64,000 nt of DNA from Natronoplasma sp964602715. GTDB taxonomy: Archaea > Thermoplasmatota > Thermoplasmata > Halarchaeoplasmatales > Halarchaeoplasmataceae. Position numbers and translations under genes: made by a program. Shown here piece by piece: positions 52,648 through 62,512 of this stretch; position 1 is the first letter of the stretch, and each line of letters opens with the position of its first letter. The stretch is taken from assembly GCA_964602715.1 (NCBI GenBank), contig CAZRSB010000003.1, forward strand, positions 11,821-75,820, in the 5' to 3' direction. The notes beneath the pieces were generated by a model. It was not told the origin of the DNA. It searched no databases and worked only from the letters and a program-made list of their open reading frames with translations.

Positions 52648-55600
52648 ATGAGAGAATTAGTAGATGCTTTTTTCGGAGAATTTAGCATCGTAGGACATCA
52701 TATTGAATCGTACAACGATTTTATACCAACAATTGACAATCCCAATAGTAGAGCTCAAAAAATAATCGACAATTTGAGAATCGGTTTCGATGAAGGTGGT
52801 TGGGGAAAAATTAAACTCGATCCAGAAAAAGTTAACGGACAAGATATCCAGATAAGAGTCGGTAGAAAAAGAGGAGAAGATGGTAGGATCAAGCAAAATT
52901 CTGAACCTACTATACGTGTAAGAAAACCAACTATACGAGAGGCTAGCGGCTCTGAGCACAAGTTGACTCCTCACGAGGCGCGACTTAGAGATCTCTATTA
53001 TGATGCAGAACTGGAGATGCAGTTTACTATAATAAGGGAAGGCATAGAAGAGGAGCCACAATGGCTGTCTGTTGGTCGTTTACCTGTGATGATCGGATCG
53101 AAGATATGTAATCTTAATGAAAACAATATAGATAGTACAGTAGAAGAAGTTCTCAATAAGGACATAGAGAGTCCTGATTATATTGAAAAATCCTACGAAG
53201 ACAAGCTTGTCGATTTGGGAGAAGATCCTGTAGATCCTCAAGGTTATTTTATAATCGGAGGAACAGAGAGAAACTTGATGGCTGTAGAAGATATGGCTAC
53301 CAATAGAGTGATGTGTGAAATAAAAGAAAAATACGGAAGAGAACATGAAGTTGCTAAGATATTCTCACAAAGGCATGGATTTAGAGCACTAACAGTGATG
53401 GAGAAAAAGAAAGACGGAATGATAGCCGTTTCTGTCCCCTCAGCCCGGGGAGACATTCCTCTTGTGATATTGATGAAGGCACTGGGCATGGATGAAGATG
53501 AGGAAATATACAACTCTATAGTTACAGATCCAGAGATGGCAAGTTTGATTTTCGCTAATATCGAGATGTGCCAAGATGAGGATGAATATTCACCAGATGG
53601 AGTGTACGATCAGGAGGACGCACTAGCTTATCTTGAGAGGAAATTTGCGACAGGACAAGCGGAAGAGTACAGAAGAAGGAAAATAGAATCCATCTTAGAT
53701 AGGTCATTGCTTCCACATCTAGGCGATAAGAAAGAAAATAGGATGAAAAAGGCAGTATTCTTAGGAAGGATGGCAAGAGCTATACTCGAATTGAACATGG
53801 GTGAAAGAGAAGCTGACGATAAGGATCACTATGCTAACAAAAGATTGAAACTAGCAGGTGATCTCATGTCTGATCTTTTTAGAGTTTCTGTAGTCAATTT
53901 ACTCAAGGATTTAAAGTATCAACTTGAAAGAAACTTTAGAAAAAAAGGAGATATAAGGATCAAATCCTCTATACGGCCGGACCTACTGAGCAATAAATTA
54001 CAGCACTCGATGGCCACTGGGAACTGGGTTGGAGGTAGAACTGGTATATCTCAGTTGCTAGATAGAACTTCAAATATGGCTACGATAAGTCACCTAAGAA
54101 GGGTCAAATCACCGTTATCTAGAAGCCAGCCTCACTTTGATGCTCGAGAACTACATCCTACTCATTGGGGTCGCTTATGTCCAAACGAAACTCCTGAAGG
54201 TCAGAATTGTGGGTTAGTCAAAACTTCTGCCTTGATGGTTAATGTTTCAAAAGGCTCTGAGCCTATGGAAGTAAGATGGAACCTGCATGAATTAGGGCTT
54301 AAAGATATAGGATCTGAAACCGATGCAACAACAAAAGTATATCTTAATGGAGATCTGATTGGTTTAGTAGAACAGCCAGAAAATTTTGTGGAAAAGATCA
54401 AGGAGGAAAGAAGAACAGGAGAACTATCTGATCAGGTGAATATTAAATTCGAGCAAAAGATGGACGAAGTTATAGTCAATTGTGATGAGGGCCGGGTTCG
54501 AAGACCTCTTTTGGCACTCGAAGATGGGAAACTAAAGTTAACTGCTGAAGTTGTCGAAGAGCTCCTTGATGATAAAAGAGAGATTAAATCCCTCTTTGAA
54601 GAAGGCTATATGGAATGGATCGATACTGAAGAAGAAGAAAATCTATACGTAGCTTTATTCCCCTTCAATATTCCAGAGATGTGTGAAAATTGTAACTCAG
54701 CCATCTCCGAGGCAGATATTAAGTGGATCAATATGGGTAAGGGGGAAGATAAGGCTAAACTAAAATGCAAGGACTGCGGAGAGATAATGGAAGAAGAGAT
54801 AAAATTAGAAGAAGAACACACCCATATGGAAGTTGATCCATTGCTGATCTTGGGAGCATCAACAGGTCTAGTTCCATTTGCAGAACACAATGCAGCTCCC
54901 CGGTGTTCGATGGGAGCCAACATGATGAAACAAGCTCTTGGACTAAATGCTTCAAATTACAGATATAGACCTGATACTCGAGAACACCTTTTGCACTACC
55001 CACAACTCTCATTGATTCAAACAAAAACGATGGAATATGTTAACTACAATAAAAGACCAGCTGGTCAAAACTTTATCGTGGCTGTTATGCCCTATCATGG
55101 TTACAATATGGAAGATGCCTTAATTATGAGTCGAGCTTCTATTGATAGAGCACTTGCAAGATCCACATTCTTCCGAACATATACAACAGAGGAAAGAAAA
55201 TATCCTGGTGGTCAAGAAGACCAATTTGAAATTCCTGATCCAGACGTTAGAGGAGCAAGGAGTGATCAGCAATATAGTAAACTGGATACTGATGGAATGA
55301 TAAATCCCGAAACACAAGTCGATGGAGGTGAAGTGATCGTAGGGAAGACTTCACCACCAAGATTTTTAGAGGAAGATACAGACTTGATGGCACCTCAAAA
55401 AAGAAGAGAAACTTCAGAGACGATGAGACCTAGAGAAAAGGGATGGGTAGATTCTGTGATGTTGACTGAATCTGAAGACGGGAGTAGGATAGTCAAAACA
55501 AAGATAAGAGATCAGAGGATACCTGAGCTAGGTGATAAATTTACCTCAAGGCACGGTCAGAAAGGAGTGATCGGAAAATTGGTAGAGCCAGAGGATCTTC

Positions 55601-56271
55601 CATTCACTGAGGAAGGTGTGGTACCAGACTTGATCGCTAATCCTCATGCGATTCCATCTAGAATGACTGTTGCCCATATGCTTGAAATGCTTGGGGGAAA
55701 AGTAGCTTCTCTAAAAGGACGAACTATCGATGGCACGCCTTTCAGCGGTGAGAGCGAAGAGGCTCTCAAGGAAGCATTAAAAGATTCAGGCTTCAAATCA
55801 AATGGAACCGAAATATTATACGATGGTAAGAGCGGAAAGATGATGGAAGCTGAAATTTATGTTGGCGTTATATATTATCAAAAATTACATCACATGGTAG
55901 CCGGAAAACTCCACAGCAGATCACGAGGTCCAGTACAGATACTGACAAGACAGCCAACTGAAGGACGTTCTCGAAAAGGTGGTTTAAGATTTGGTGAGAT
56001 GGAAAGAAATACGCTTATTGGTCATGGTACCGCAATGGTGATCAAAGATAGACTTTTGGATCAGTCCGATGGAACTAAAGAGTTTGTTTGTGGAAATGAA
56101 GAATGTGGTCATCTAGCCATCTTAGATAGTAATGGTGAACTACGATGTCCTGTATGTGATGAAAAATCTGATGTCCATCAGATTCAGACTAGTTTTGCAT
56201 TTAAACTTCTGATGGATGAATTAAGATCACTTGGAGTAACCATGAGATTGAATGTGGAGGATCAACGATGA
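52648..56271 (+). CDS. rpoB: RNA polymerase subunit B, unsplit
   Basis: The 1207-residue protein contains the whole beta-like subunit in one chain. Landmarks are the N-terminal LVDAFFGEFSIVGHHIESYN, the lobe and fork with SRSQPHFDARELHPTHWGRL and CPNETPEGQNCGLVK (about 510-535), and the flap with AEHNAAPRCSMGANMMKQA. Also present are the switch region with SRHGQKGVIG (about 968), a mid-chain CENC/CKDC zinc site (about 675-710) and a C-terminal zinc ribbon with CGNEECGHL and CPVCDEKS. Many methanogens and halophiles have it split in two; here it is fused. It overlaps rpoA1 by 4 bp. Confidence 0.97.
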   Translation: MRELVDAFFGEFSIVGHHIESYNDFIPTIDNPNSRAQKIIDNLRIGFDEGGWGKIKLDPEKVNGQDIQIRVGRKRGEDGRIKQNSEPTIRVRKPTIREASGSEHKLTPHEARLRDLYYDAELEMQFTIIREGIEEEPQWLSVGRLPVMIGSKICNLNENNIDSTVEEVLNKDIESPDYIEKSYEDKLVDLGEDPVDPQGYFIIGGTERNLMAVEDMATNRVMCEIKEKYGREHEVAKIFSQRHGFRALTVMEKKKDGMIAVSVPSARGDIPLVILMKALGMDEDEEIYNSIVTDPEMASLIFANIEMCQDEDEYSPDGVYDQEDALAYLERKFATGQAEEYRRRKIESILDRSLLPHLGDKKENRMKKAVFLGRMARAILELNMGEREADDKDHYANKRLKLAGDLMSDLFRVSVVNLLKDLKYQLERNFRKKGDIRIKSSIRPDLLSNKLQHSMATGNWVGGRTGISQLLDRTSNMATISHLRRVKSPLSRSQPHFDARELHPTHWGRLCPNETPEGQNCGLVKTSALMVNVSKGSEPMEVRWNLHELGLKDIGSETDATTKVYLNGDLIGLVEQPENFVEKIKEERRTGELSDQVNIKFEQKMDEVIVNCDEGRVRRPLLALEDGKLKLTAEVVEELLDDKREIKSLFEEGYMEWIDTEEEENLYVALFPFNIPEMCENCNSAISEADIKWINMGKGEDKAKLKCKDCGEIMEEEIKLEEEHTHMEVDPLLILGASTGLVPFAEHNAAPRCSMGANMMKQALGLNASNYRYRPDTREHLLHYPQLSLIQTKTMEYVNYNKRPAGQNFIVAVMPYHGYNMEDALIMSRASIDRALARSTFFRTYTTEERKYPGGQEDQFEIPDPDVRGARSDQQYSKLDTDGMINPETQVDGGEVIVGKTSPPRFLEEDTDLMAPQKRRETSETMRPREKGWVDSVMLTESEDGSRIVKTKIRDQRIPELGDKFTSRHGQKGVIGKLVEPEDLPFTEEGVVPDLIANPHAIPSRMTVAHMLEMLGGKVASLKGRTIDGTPFSGESEEALKEALKDSGFKSNGTEILYDGKSGKMMEAEIYVGVIYYQKLHHMVAGKLHSRSRGPVQILTRQPTEGRSRKGGLRFGEMERNTLIGHGTAMVIKDRLLDQSDGTKEFVCGNEECGHLAILDSNGELRCPVCDEKSDVHQIQTSFAFKLLMDELRSLGVTMRLNVEDQR

Positions 56272-58931
56272 AACACGATAGAGGAATATCAAAAAGGGTA
56301 GGTAGTATACAATTCGCTTACATGTCCCCAGAGGAAAAAAGAAATCTCTCTGCGACCAAGATCATAACCCCTGACACTTACGACGACGATGGATTCCCAA
56401 TAGAAATGGGATTGATGGATCCCCATCTTGGAGTTATCGAACCTGGTTTGCGATGTAAAACATGTGGTGGAAGAGTTGACGAATGCTCAGGTCACTTTGG
56501 TAACATCGAATTAGCAATGCCTGTAATCCATATAGGTTATGTTAAAGAGATCAAAAAATTATTACGATCTACCTGCAGCGAATGTGGAAGGATATTACTC
56601 CCCGAAGAAGAGAAAAATCAATATGTGGATAGGATGGAAGAGATGAGAAATATGGGGGCCGATCTCTTGGATATCCGTTCATTAGCTAAAGACGTATCAA
56701 AAAAGGCACGTAAAAACAACGTCTGTCCTCACTGTAAAACAGAACAGCGAAAAATCAAATTAGATAAACCAACTACCTTCCGTGAAGAAAAAACTAAGCT
56801 TACCCCAAAAGAAGTAAGGGCTAGACTAGAAAAAATTCCTGACGATGATTTATGGCCACTTGGAATAAATCCCGAAGTTACTAGACCAGAATATATGGTT
56901 TTGAAAGTATTATTAGTGCCCCCTGTAACAGTAAGACCTTCTATTACTCTAGAATCTGGAGATAGATCCGAGGATGATCTCACTCATAAATTAGTTGACA
57001 TCTTAAGGATCAATCAAAGATTAAGAGAGAACCGAGATGTAGGGTCTCCTCAACTCATCGTTGAAGATCTTTGGGATCTATTACAATATCATATAACAAC
57101 TTATTTCGATAATCAAACTTCAGGTATACCTCCAGCTAGACATAGAAGTGGAAGAACATTGAAGACTTTGATCCAACGTTTGAAGGGTAAGGAAGGGCGA
57201 TTCCGACAGAACTTGAGTGGAAAAAGAGTTAACTTTTCTGCCCGAAGTGTTATCTCACCAGATCCTTGGTTATCGATAAATGAGGTAGGTGTTCCAGAAA
57301 AGGCTGCTCGTGAGTTGACTGTACCACTTAATGTGACCCCTCTTAATCTCGAAAATGCTAGAGAAATAGTTGCAAGAGGGCCATCTCCTAGAGAAGATGG
57401 CGAATATGCACCAGGAGCAAACTACATGATAAGACCAGATGGACGGAGAATTAAAGTAACAGAAAAAAATGCTGAAACAGTAGCAGAAAAAGTAGAGCCA
57501 GGTTTCACAATTGAGAGAGAATTAAAAAATGGCGATATAGTTCTATTCAACCGACAACCCTCTCTACATAGAATGTCAATGATGGCACATGAAGTTAAAG
57601 TCGTACCAGGAAAAACATTCAGGCTCAATTTAGCTGTATGTCCTCCTTATAACGCTGACTTTGATGGTGATGAGATGAATCTCCATGTGCTCCAGAGCGA
57701 AGAAGCAAGAGCAGAAGCAAAAGTACTGATGAAAGTTCAGGAACACATATTATCACCAAGATTTGGCGGGCCTATAATAGGTGCAATACAAGATCATATA
57801 AGTGGGTTATTTTTCTTAACTAATGAAAATCCTACTTTTTCAAGGAAAGATATGATAAGTATATTTTCAAATCTAAAAACTGAAAGCTTCCCTGATCCAG
57901 TCATTGAGGACGGAGAAAAAATATGGAAGGGAAAAAAGATTTTCAGCCACTTTTTACCTGATGATTTCAACATCGAGTTCCAGGCATCAATATGCGAAAA
58001 ATGTGACACTTGCGCTAAAGAAGAATGCGACGTAGATGCCTACGTGTTAATAGAACATGGAGAGTTAGTTACTGGTACGATAGATGAAAATGCTGTAAGT
58101 CCTTTCGCTGGAGAGATCGTTGACAAATTGGCAAGAGATTATGACACCGACGTGGCAAGAAAATTCATAGATCAGATCACGACTATAGCCTTGGGAGTTA
58201 TAACTCTAAGAGGATTTACGACCTCAATAGATGACGAAGAGATACCTGAAGAAGCGCAACATAAGATTAACTCCGTCTTGGATAAATCTGAAAAGAAGGT
58301 AAGAAATCTGATCGAAGCATATAAAAAGGATGAACTTGAGCAGCTACCTGGTAGAGCGTTAAAAGAAACTCTTGAGTTGAAGATCATGAAGGAACTTGGA
58401 AAAGCAAGAGACGATGCTGGACAGATAGCCAGCAGACATCTCGGTCTCGGTAATAATGCAGTAGTTATGGCAAGAACTGGAGCGAGGGCTAGTATGCTCA
58501 ATCTTACTCAGATGGCAGGAGCACTGGGGCAACAAGCTATTAGAGGAGAAAGACCTAGTAGAGGATATGAAGAGAGAACTTTATCTCATTTTAAAAGAGG
58601 AGAACTCGGAGCTGAATCTAAAGGATTCGTGAAATCATCTTATAAGGAAGGTCTAAATCCTGTTGAGTATTTCTTCCATAGTATGGGAGGAAGAGAAGGA
58701 TTAGTAGATACGGCGGTTCGTACGAGTAGGTCTGGATATATGCAAAGAAGACTGATAAACGCACTAGAGGACCTAATGGTTGAAGTTGATGGCACCGTTA
58801 GAAACTCAGCCGATACTATAATTCAATTTGAGTATGGTGAAGACGGGGTGGATCCCATGAGAAGTAAAAGAGGAGATCCTATCGACATGGAAGATGTTAT
58901 TCGAGATTTCAAAAAGGGGAGGGATAGATAA
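56268..58931 (+). CDS. rpoA1: RNA polymerase subunit A'
   Basis: The 887-residue clamp-core subunit has the N-terminal zinc sites CKTCGGRVDECSGHFG (about 63-78) and CSECGR with CPHCKTE, and a further CEKCDTCAKEEC cluster (about 575). The catalytic loop NADFDGDEMNLH (about 460-471) binds the active-site Mg. The bridge-region sequence GARASMLNLTQMAGALGQQ is present (about 745). It overlaps rpoB (ATGA) and meets rpoA2 in a TAATG junction. Confidence 0.97.
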   Translation: MKHDRGISKRVGSIQFAYMSPEEKRNLSATKIITPDTYDDDGFPIEMGLMDPHLGVIEPGLRCKTCGGRVDECSGHFGNIELAMPVIHIGYVKEIKKLLRSTCSECGRILLPEEEKNQYVDRMEEMRNMGADLLDIRSLAKDVSKKARKNNVCPHCKTEQRKIKLDKPTTFREEKTKLTPKEVRARLEKIPDDDLWPLGINPEVTRPEYMVLKVLLVPPVTVRPSITLESGDRSEDDLTHKLVDILRINQRLRENRDVGSPQLIVEDLWDLLQYHITTYFDNQTSGIPPARHRSGRTLKTLIQRLKGKEGRFRQNLSGKRVNFSARSVISPDPWLSINEVGVPEKAARELTVPLNVTPLNLENAREIVARGPSPREDGEYAPGANYMIRPDGRRIKVTEKNAETVAEKVEPGFTIERELKNGDIVLFNRQPSLHRMSMMAHEVKVVPGKTFRLNLAVCPPYNADFDGDEMNLHVLQSEEARAEAKVLMKVQEHILSPRFGGPIIGAIQDHISGLFFLTNENPTFSRKDMISIFSNLKTESFPDPVIEDGEKIWKGKKIFSHFLPDDFNIEFQASICEKCDTCAKEECDVDAYVLIEHGELVTGTIDENAVSPFAGEIVDKLARDYDTDVARKFIDQITTIALGVITLRGFTTSIDDEEIPEEAQHKINSVLDKSEKKVRNLIEAYKKDELEQLPGRALKETLELKIMKELGKARDDAGQIASRHLGLGNNAVVMARTGARASMLNLTQMAGALGQQAIRGERPSRGYEERTLSHFKRGELGAESKGFVKSSYKEGLNPVEYFFHSMGGREGLVDTAVRTSRSGYMQRRLINALEDLMVEVDGTVRNSADTIIQFEYGEDGVDPMRSKRGDPIDMEDVIRDFKKGRDR

Positions 58932-60403
58932 TGGCGAAAAAAGACACGATTAATGCCTTAATCAGGAGAGATATCGACGAGAAAACTGCGAATAAACTCG
59001 CAGATGAGGGTTTCCTTCTTGGAGATGTTAAAAAGGCATCGAAAGAAGAACTAGCAAAAGTCCTTTCTGACGAAAAAGCTAAAGAAGTAAAAAAATTGAT
59101 CGGAAAAAAGAGGAAGAAGAAAAAAAAGAGAAAGAAGAAAAAAAGAAAGAAAAAGTCTGAAGATCAAAAAGGGACTATGGATAAAGAAGACATATTGCCT
59201 GACAAATTTGAAGACCTGACGGGTATAGCAAAAAAACTTAAAGAGATATCAGACTCAAAAGGATTCGATATACCTCGTTCAACATTAAAAGAAGCAGCAG
59301 ATTGTCTAAAGAAGCACGAGATCTCTGAGGATGATTATCCGGATATAATGGATATTATAAATGAAAGGTATGAAAACAGAAAAGTAGATCCAAAAGAATC
59401 AGTAGGTATAGTTGGAGCACAATCTATAGGAGAGCCGGGTACTCAGATGACGATGAGAACATTCCACCATGCTGGTGTAGCTGAAATAGGAGTGACACAG
59501 GGTCTTCCAAGGATGATAGAAATCGTCGATGCTAGAAAAGTACCTAGCACACCCTCGGTGGAAGTTCATCTAGAAGATGATCTTAAAGGTGATAGAGATG
59601 AAGCCAAAAGAATAGCTTCTGAGCTTGAAGTGACCCGTCTAAAAGATGTAGCAGATGTGGAGATCGATATGTCTGCAACCAATATAGTGATTAAACCTGA
59701 TGAGAAAACTATAGAGGATAAAAATATTAAATTGAACGAAATTGTGGAAAAATTGCAAAGCACTAGAGGAGTACACGGAGAAGTTGATCATGATGGTTCT
59801 AAAATTACTGTAGACGTTGAAGAAGGAAAATTTAGTCTCCTCCATGAATCAGTTGAAGAAGCTAAAGGTGCAAAAATTAAAGGGGTTAAAGGGATCAAAA
59901 GAGGTGTTATCAGAAGAGATGGTGGAGAATTCGTTATTTATACCGAAGGATCTAATCTAGAGGAAGTCTTGAAAATAGAAGGTGTAAATATAGAAAAAAC
60001 CATCACTAATAGCCCTAATGAGATCTATAATGTACTAGGTATCGAAGCAGCGAGAAATGCTATAATATCAGAGGCAAAAGACACATTGGATGAACAGGGT
60101 TTAGAAGTAGATATAAGACACATCATGTTGGTCGCGGATATCATGACTAACGAAGGTGACTTAAAAGCTATAGGTAGACATGGGGTATCCGGTAAGAAAA
60201 CTAGTGTTCTTGCTCGAGCTGCTTTCGAGATTACAAGTCAGCATTTACTAAGAGCTGCAATAATAGGAGAAAAGGATGAGCTTAAAGGTGTCGCGGAAAA
60301 CGTGATCATCGGTCAACCTATAACTCAAGGTACTGGAGATGTTGATGTCATGTACCGAGGTACTCCTTCTGAAAAAAGTTCAAAAACAACAAAAGATGAA
60401 TGA
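58931..60403 (+). CDS. rpoA2: RNA polymerase subunit A'' with N-terminal extension
   Basis: The 490-residue protein contains the A'' part from about residue 95 onward, with KESVGIVGAQSIGEPGTQM (about 157) followed by RTFHHAGVAEIGVTQGLPR. C-terminal landmarks include ARAAFEITSQHLLRAA and ITQGTGDVDVM. The usual archaeal A'' is about 380-400 residues. Here about 90 residues precede it: a helix-hairpin-helix-like segment (NALIRRDIDEKTANKLADEG) and then an almost pure Lys/Arg run (about residues 57-75). The extension might bind DNA or RNA. The start overlaps rpoA1. Confidence 0.95.
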   Translation: MAKKDTINALIRRDIDEKTANKLADEGFLLGDVKKASKEELAKVLSDEKAKEVKKLIGKKRKKKKKRKKKKRKKKSEDQKGTMDKEDILPDKFEDLTGIAKKLKEISDSKGFDIPRSTLKEAADCLKKHEISEDDYPDIMDIINERYENRKVDPKESVGIVGAQSIGEPGTQMTMRTFHHAGVAEIGVTQGLPRMIEIVDARKVPSTPSVEVHLEDDLKGDRDEAKRIASELEVTRLKDVADVEIDMSATNIVIKPDEKTIEDKNIKLNEIVEKLQSTRGVHGEVDHDGSKITVDVEEGKFSLLHESVEEAKGAKIKGVKGIKRGVIRRDGGEFVIYTEGSNLEEVLKIEGVNIEKTITNSPNEIYNVLGIEAARNAIISEAKDTLDEQGLEVDIRHIMLVADIMTNEGDLKAIGRHGVSGKKTSVLARAAFEITSQHLLRAAIIGEKDELKGVAENVIIGQPITQGTGDVDVMYRGTPSEKSSKTTKDE

Positions 60404-60476
60404 TGAGTCTGAATTTGAAAAACAATAAATACCAGAATTATGATGCGGTTTATGAAAATATAAAGGTGGTACTAGA

Positions 60477-60767
60477 ATGGATATTAATAGAGAGATAAGA
60501 ATGGCAGTCAATACGGGAGACGTAGACTTTGGTTTAAAAGAAGCTAAGAAAAATATAGAAGATGGTAATTGCGAGTTGTTGATCGTTGCTTCTAATTGCC
60601 CGAATAAGAGGTTGAAAAAAAGAGAGAAATTCAAAGACGTTCCCATATACGTCTATAAAGGAAACAATCAAGAACTAGGTTCTGCTGCAGGTAAACCTTT
60701 TGCTATATCTACGATGTCGATCAAAAATGCAGGCAATTCAAATATACTTTCACTAAAGGCGGAATAA
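60477..60767 (+). CDS. rpl30e: ribosomal protein L30e
   Basis: The 96-residue protein has the L7Ae/L30e fold with MDINREIRMAVNTGDVDFGL, ELLIVASNCPNKRLKK and the C-terminal GSAAGKPFAISTMSI. It lies between rpoA2 and nusA, the usual archaeal order. An rRNA K-turn is its known target. Confidence 0.93.
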   Translation: MDINREIRMAVNTGDVDFGLKEAKKNIEDGNCELLIVASNCPNKRLKKREKFKDVPIYVYKGNNQELGSAAGKPFAISTMSIKNAGNSNILSLKAE

Positions 60768-60769
60768 AA

Positions 60770-61207
60770 ATGGCTGAAAGCGTGAACGACGTCACTTTCA
60801 ACGAGAAAACCCTCCGTTATATATCAGTTTTCGAGAAAATTACAGATACTAAAGTAGTGGATTGCATTGATATACCTGAAAAGGTTATTTTTTTGGTAGA
60901 TGAAGGATCTATCCAGAAAGCTATAGGAAAAGGAGGAAAAAACGTCACAAAGATAAGCGATTCTATCGACAGGAACATACACATAATCGAATATAGTGAA
61001 GACCCAAAAAAACTCCTAAAAAATATTTTTTACAGCTATGATGTCAAAGACGTGGAAATCGAAGAGAAAAACGGCGTGATGCATGGAACTGTAGAAGTAG
61101 CACAGGAAAATAAAGCTAGGGCTATAGGAAAAGATGGGCGAAACCTTTCCATAGCAAGAAAAATTATGATGAGGCACTCAGACATATCCAGTGTATCTGT
61201 CGCGTAA
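60770..61207 (+). CDS. nusA: NusA-like KH-domain transcription factor
   Basis: The 145-residue archaeal NusA has two KH domains. KH1 contains SIQKAIGKGGKNVTKIS (about residues 45-61) and KH2 contains KARAIGKDGRNLSIARKI (about 115-132), each with a GxxG loop. It lacks the N-terminal and S1 domains of bacterial NusA, as normal in archaea. In most archaea S12, S7 and EF genes follow, but here the operon ends and the convergent RaSEA gene overlaps its 3' end by 30 bp. Confidence 0.93.
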   Translation: MAESVNDVTFNEKTLRYISVFEKITDTKVVDCIDIPEKVIFLVDEGSIQKAIGKGGKNVTKISDSIDRNIHIIEYSEDPKKLLKNIFYSYDVKDVEIEEKNGVMHGTVEVAQENKARAIGKDGRNLSIARKIMMRHSDISSVSVA

Positions 61208-62209
61208 TATATCTGTGGATCCCCTACATAGTAAAAATGGTTCTAATTCTCTAGTAAACTCCCATCTTTCTTTGCAGTCGCAATCGGGGATGTGTCTGAG
61301 ATATTCTTTTTCACCAGTTTGATTGATCTTCTTAATTACTCTGATGATCTTCTCATCACAATTTTCGCAGTTGCTAGCACCACGTTTAGACCCCAAACCT
61401 GCCGTAGAAACAAAAATGTCATTTTTTACAAAATCCAGTTGTGAGATTATATCGATTATAGACCACAGTGAAGGAGGACCATACAAGTTACGATACCATA
61501 ACTTTTCTACTAAAGTACCTTTTTGTACATTCAGTGGATTGATAGAGATCACATCAGTATAATTTGAAATCTCCTTTATAGTTTTCAATACATCCTGTAC
61601 TGCCTCATTTTCAATCAAAAAAGGTGGTTTTAACAAAACATAAGTTCTTATAGAAACATCAGCTGTTAGATTATTAATTGCTGCTTTATAATCATCAAAT
61701 GTAAACCCTTTATTGATGCAGTTTTCCAACACAAAATCATTAGCTGATTCCAATCCTATAGCTAATTCAAGAGTATCTACTTTATTAGAATATTTTTTCA
61801 CGATCTTATCATTTATAAATTCAGGTCTTGATTCTACAACTATTTTTTTGGCATCAAAACTTTCCAAAGCTTCCACGGCTATATCTTTCGGGAGCTCATT
61901 TTTATCTAGAAAACTACCAGAAGTATATATTTTTACTATCTCCTGTCCTTCATAAGCTTCAAGAGATTCCTCTAACTGATTTTTGAGAGCTCTCTGTGTT
62001 ATGTCTGGATTGGTATCAAGATAATAGCCGCACATCGAACATCCCGACTTATAGGACCAATAGCATCCTTTGGTCCTTAATATCACTGAGAAAACATCAG
62101 AGGTTTTACCTTTCCAATATTCCTTTTCATCCCAATAAGAGACGATTCCAAGGTTATCGCTCCTTGATTTTTTTTTGTGCTGTTTTTTGATCTCAGTTTT
62201 TAATCCCAT
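61178..62209 (-). CDS. archaeosine synthesis radical SAM protein RaSEA
   Basis: I start at the ATG at 62209 (MGLKTEIKKQHKKKS); the frame runs 21 codons further upstream with an unlikely hydrophobic start. The 343-residue protein has the radical SAM Cys set CYWSYKSGCSMCGYY (about residues 46-60), then IVKIYTSGSFLDKNELP and VESRPEFINDKIV. A C-terminal CENCDEKI and CDCKERWEF cluster follows. RaSEA works with ArcS to turn the preQ0-lysine intermediate into archaeosine at tRNA position 15. It overlaps the 3' end of nusA on the other strand, so transcription from the two must meet. Confidence 0.88.
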   Translation of the reverse strand: MGLKTEIKKQHKKKSRSDNLGIVSYWDEKEYWKGKTSDVFSVILRTKGCYWSYKSGCSMCGYYLDTNPDITQRALKNQLEESLEAYEGQEIVKIYTSGSFLDKNELPKDIAVEALESFDAKKIVVESRPEFINDKIVKKYSNKVDTLELAIGLESANDFVLENCINKGFTFDDYKAAINNLTADVSIRTYVLLKPPFLIENEAVQDVLKTIKEISNYTDVISINPLNVQKGTLVEKLWYRNLYGPPSLWSIIDIISQLDFVKNDIFVSTAGLGSKRGASNCENCDEKIIRVIKKINQTGEKEYLRHIPDCDCKERWEFTRELEPFLLCRGSTDILRDRYTGYV

Positions 62210-62328
62210 CTTTCTGCGAGAGATAGTGGATAACAGAATAATAAACCTTTTCGATACTTGAGAACATATCATGATTTTATATCTTATTTTTGAATTTCAA
62301 TAACTAAGTTTTGGACTAAAGAAGCAAA

Positions 62329-62489
62329 TTTTATATGTTCATCCCTCATTAGTTTAAAACGAGTACGGTCCGGAACTCCGATCATCTTGGATCGTTTTAA
62401 CGAATTCAAATTCATCCTCCTTTCGGATACAGCAAACCCATGGGGAAGGATGTTAATGATATTCCGGACCGTTTTTATTTTTTTTTTTT
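62329..62489 (+). ncRNA. candidate structured small RNA gene with TATA box and T-tract terminator
   Basis: TTTTATAT at 62329-62336 serves as TATA box. About 30 bp later an 11-bp helix starts, ACGGTCCGGAA (62365-62375) pairing perfectly with TTCCGGACCGT (62462-62472). Inside lie a CGATC-ATCTTG-GATCG hairpin (62379-62383 with 62390-62394) and a longer-range CATCCT/AGGATG stem (62413-62418 with 62447-62452). A T tract (62472-62489) follows at once, as in an archaeal terminator. No coding frame fits. I do not recognise the class: it is not tRNA, SRP, RNase P or 5S. Confidence 0.65.
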
Positions 62490-62512
62490 AATCTGATTTG
62501 AAAAAGCTGCCG

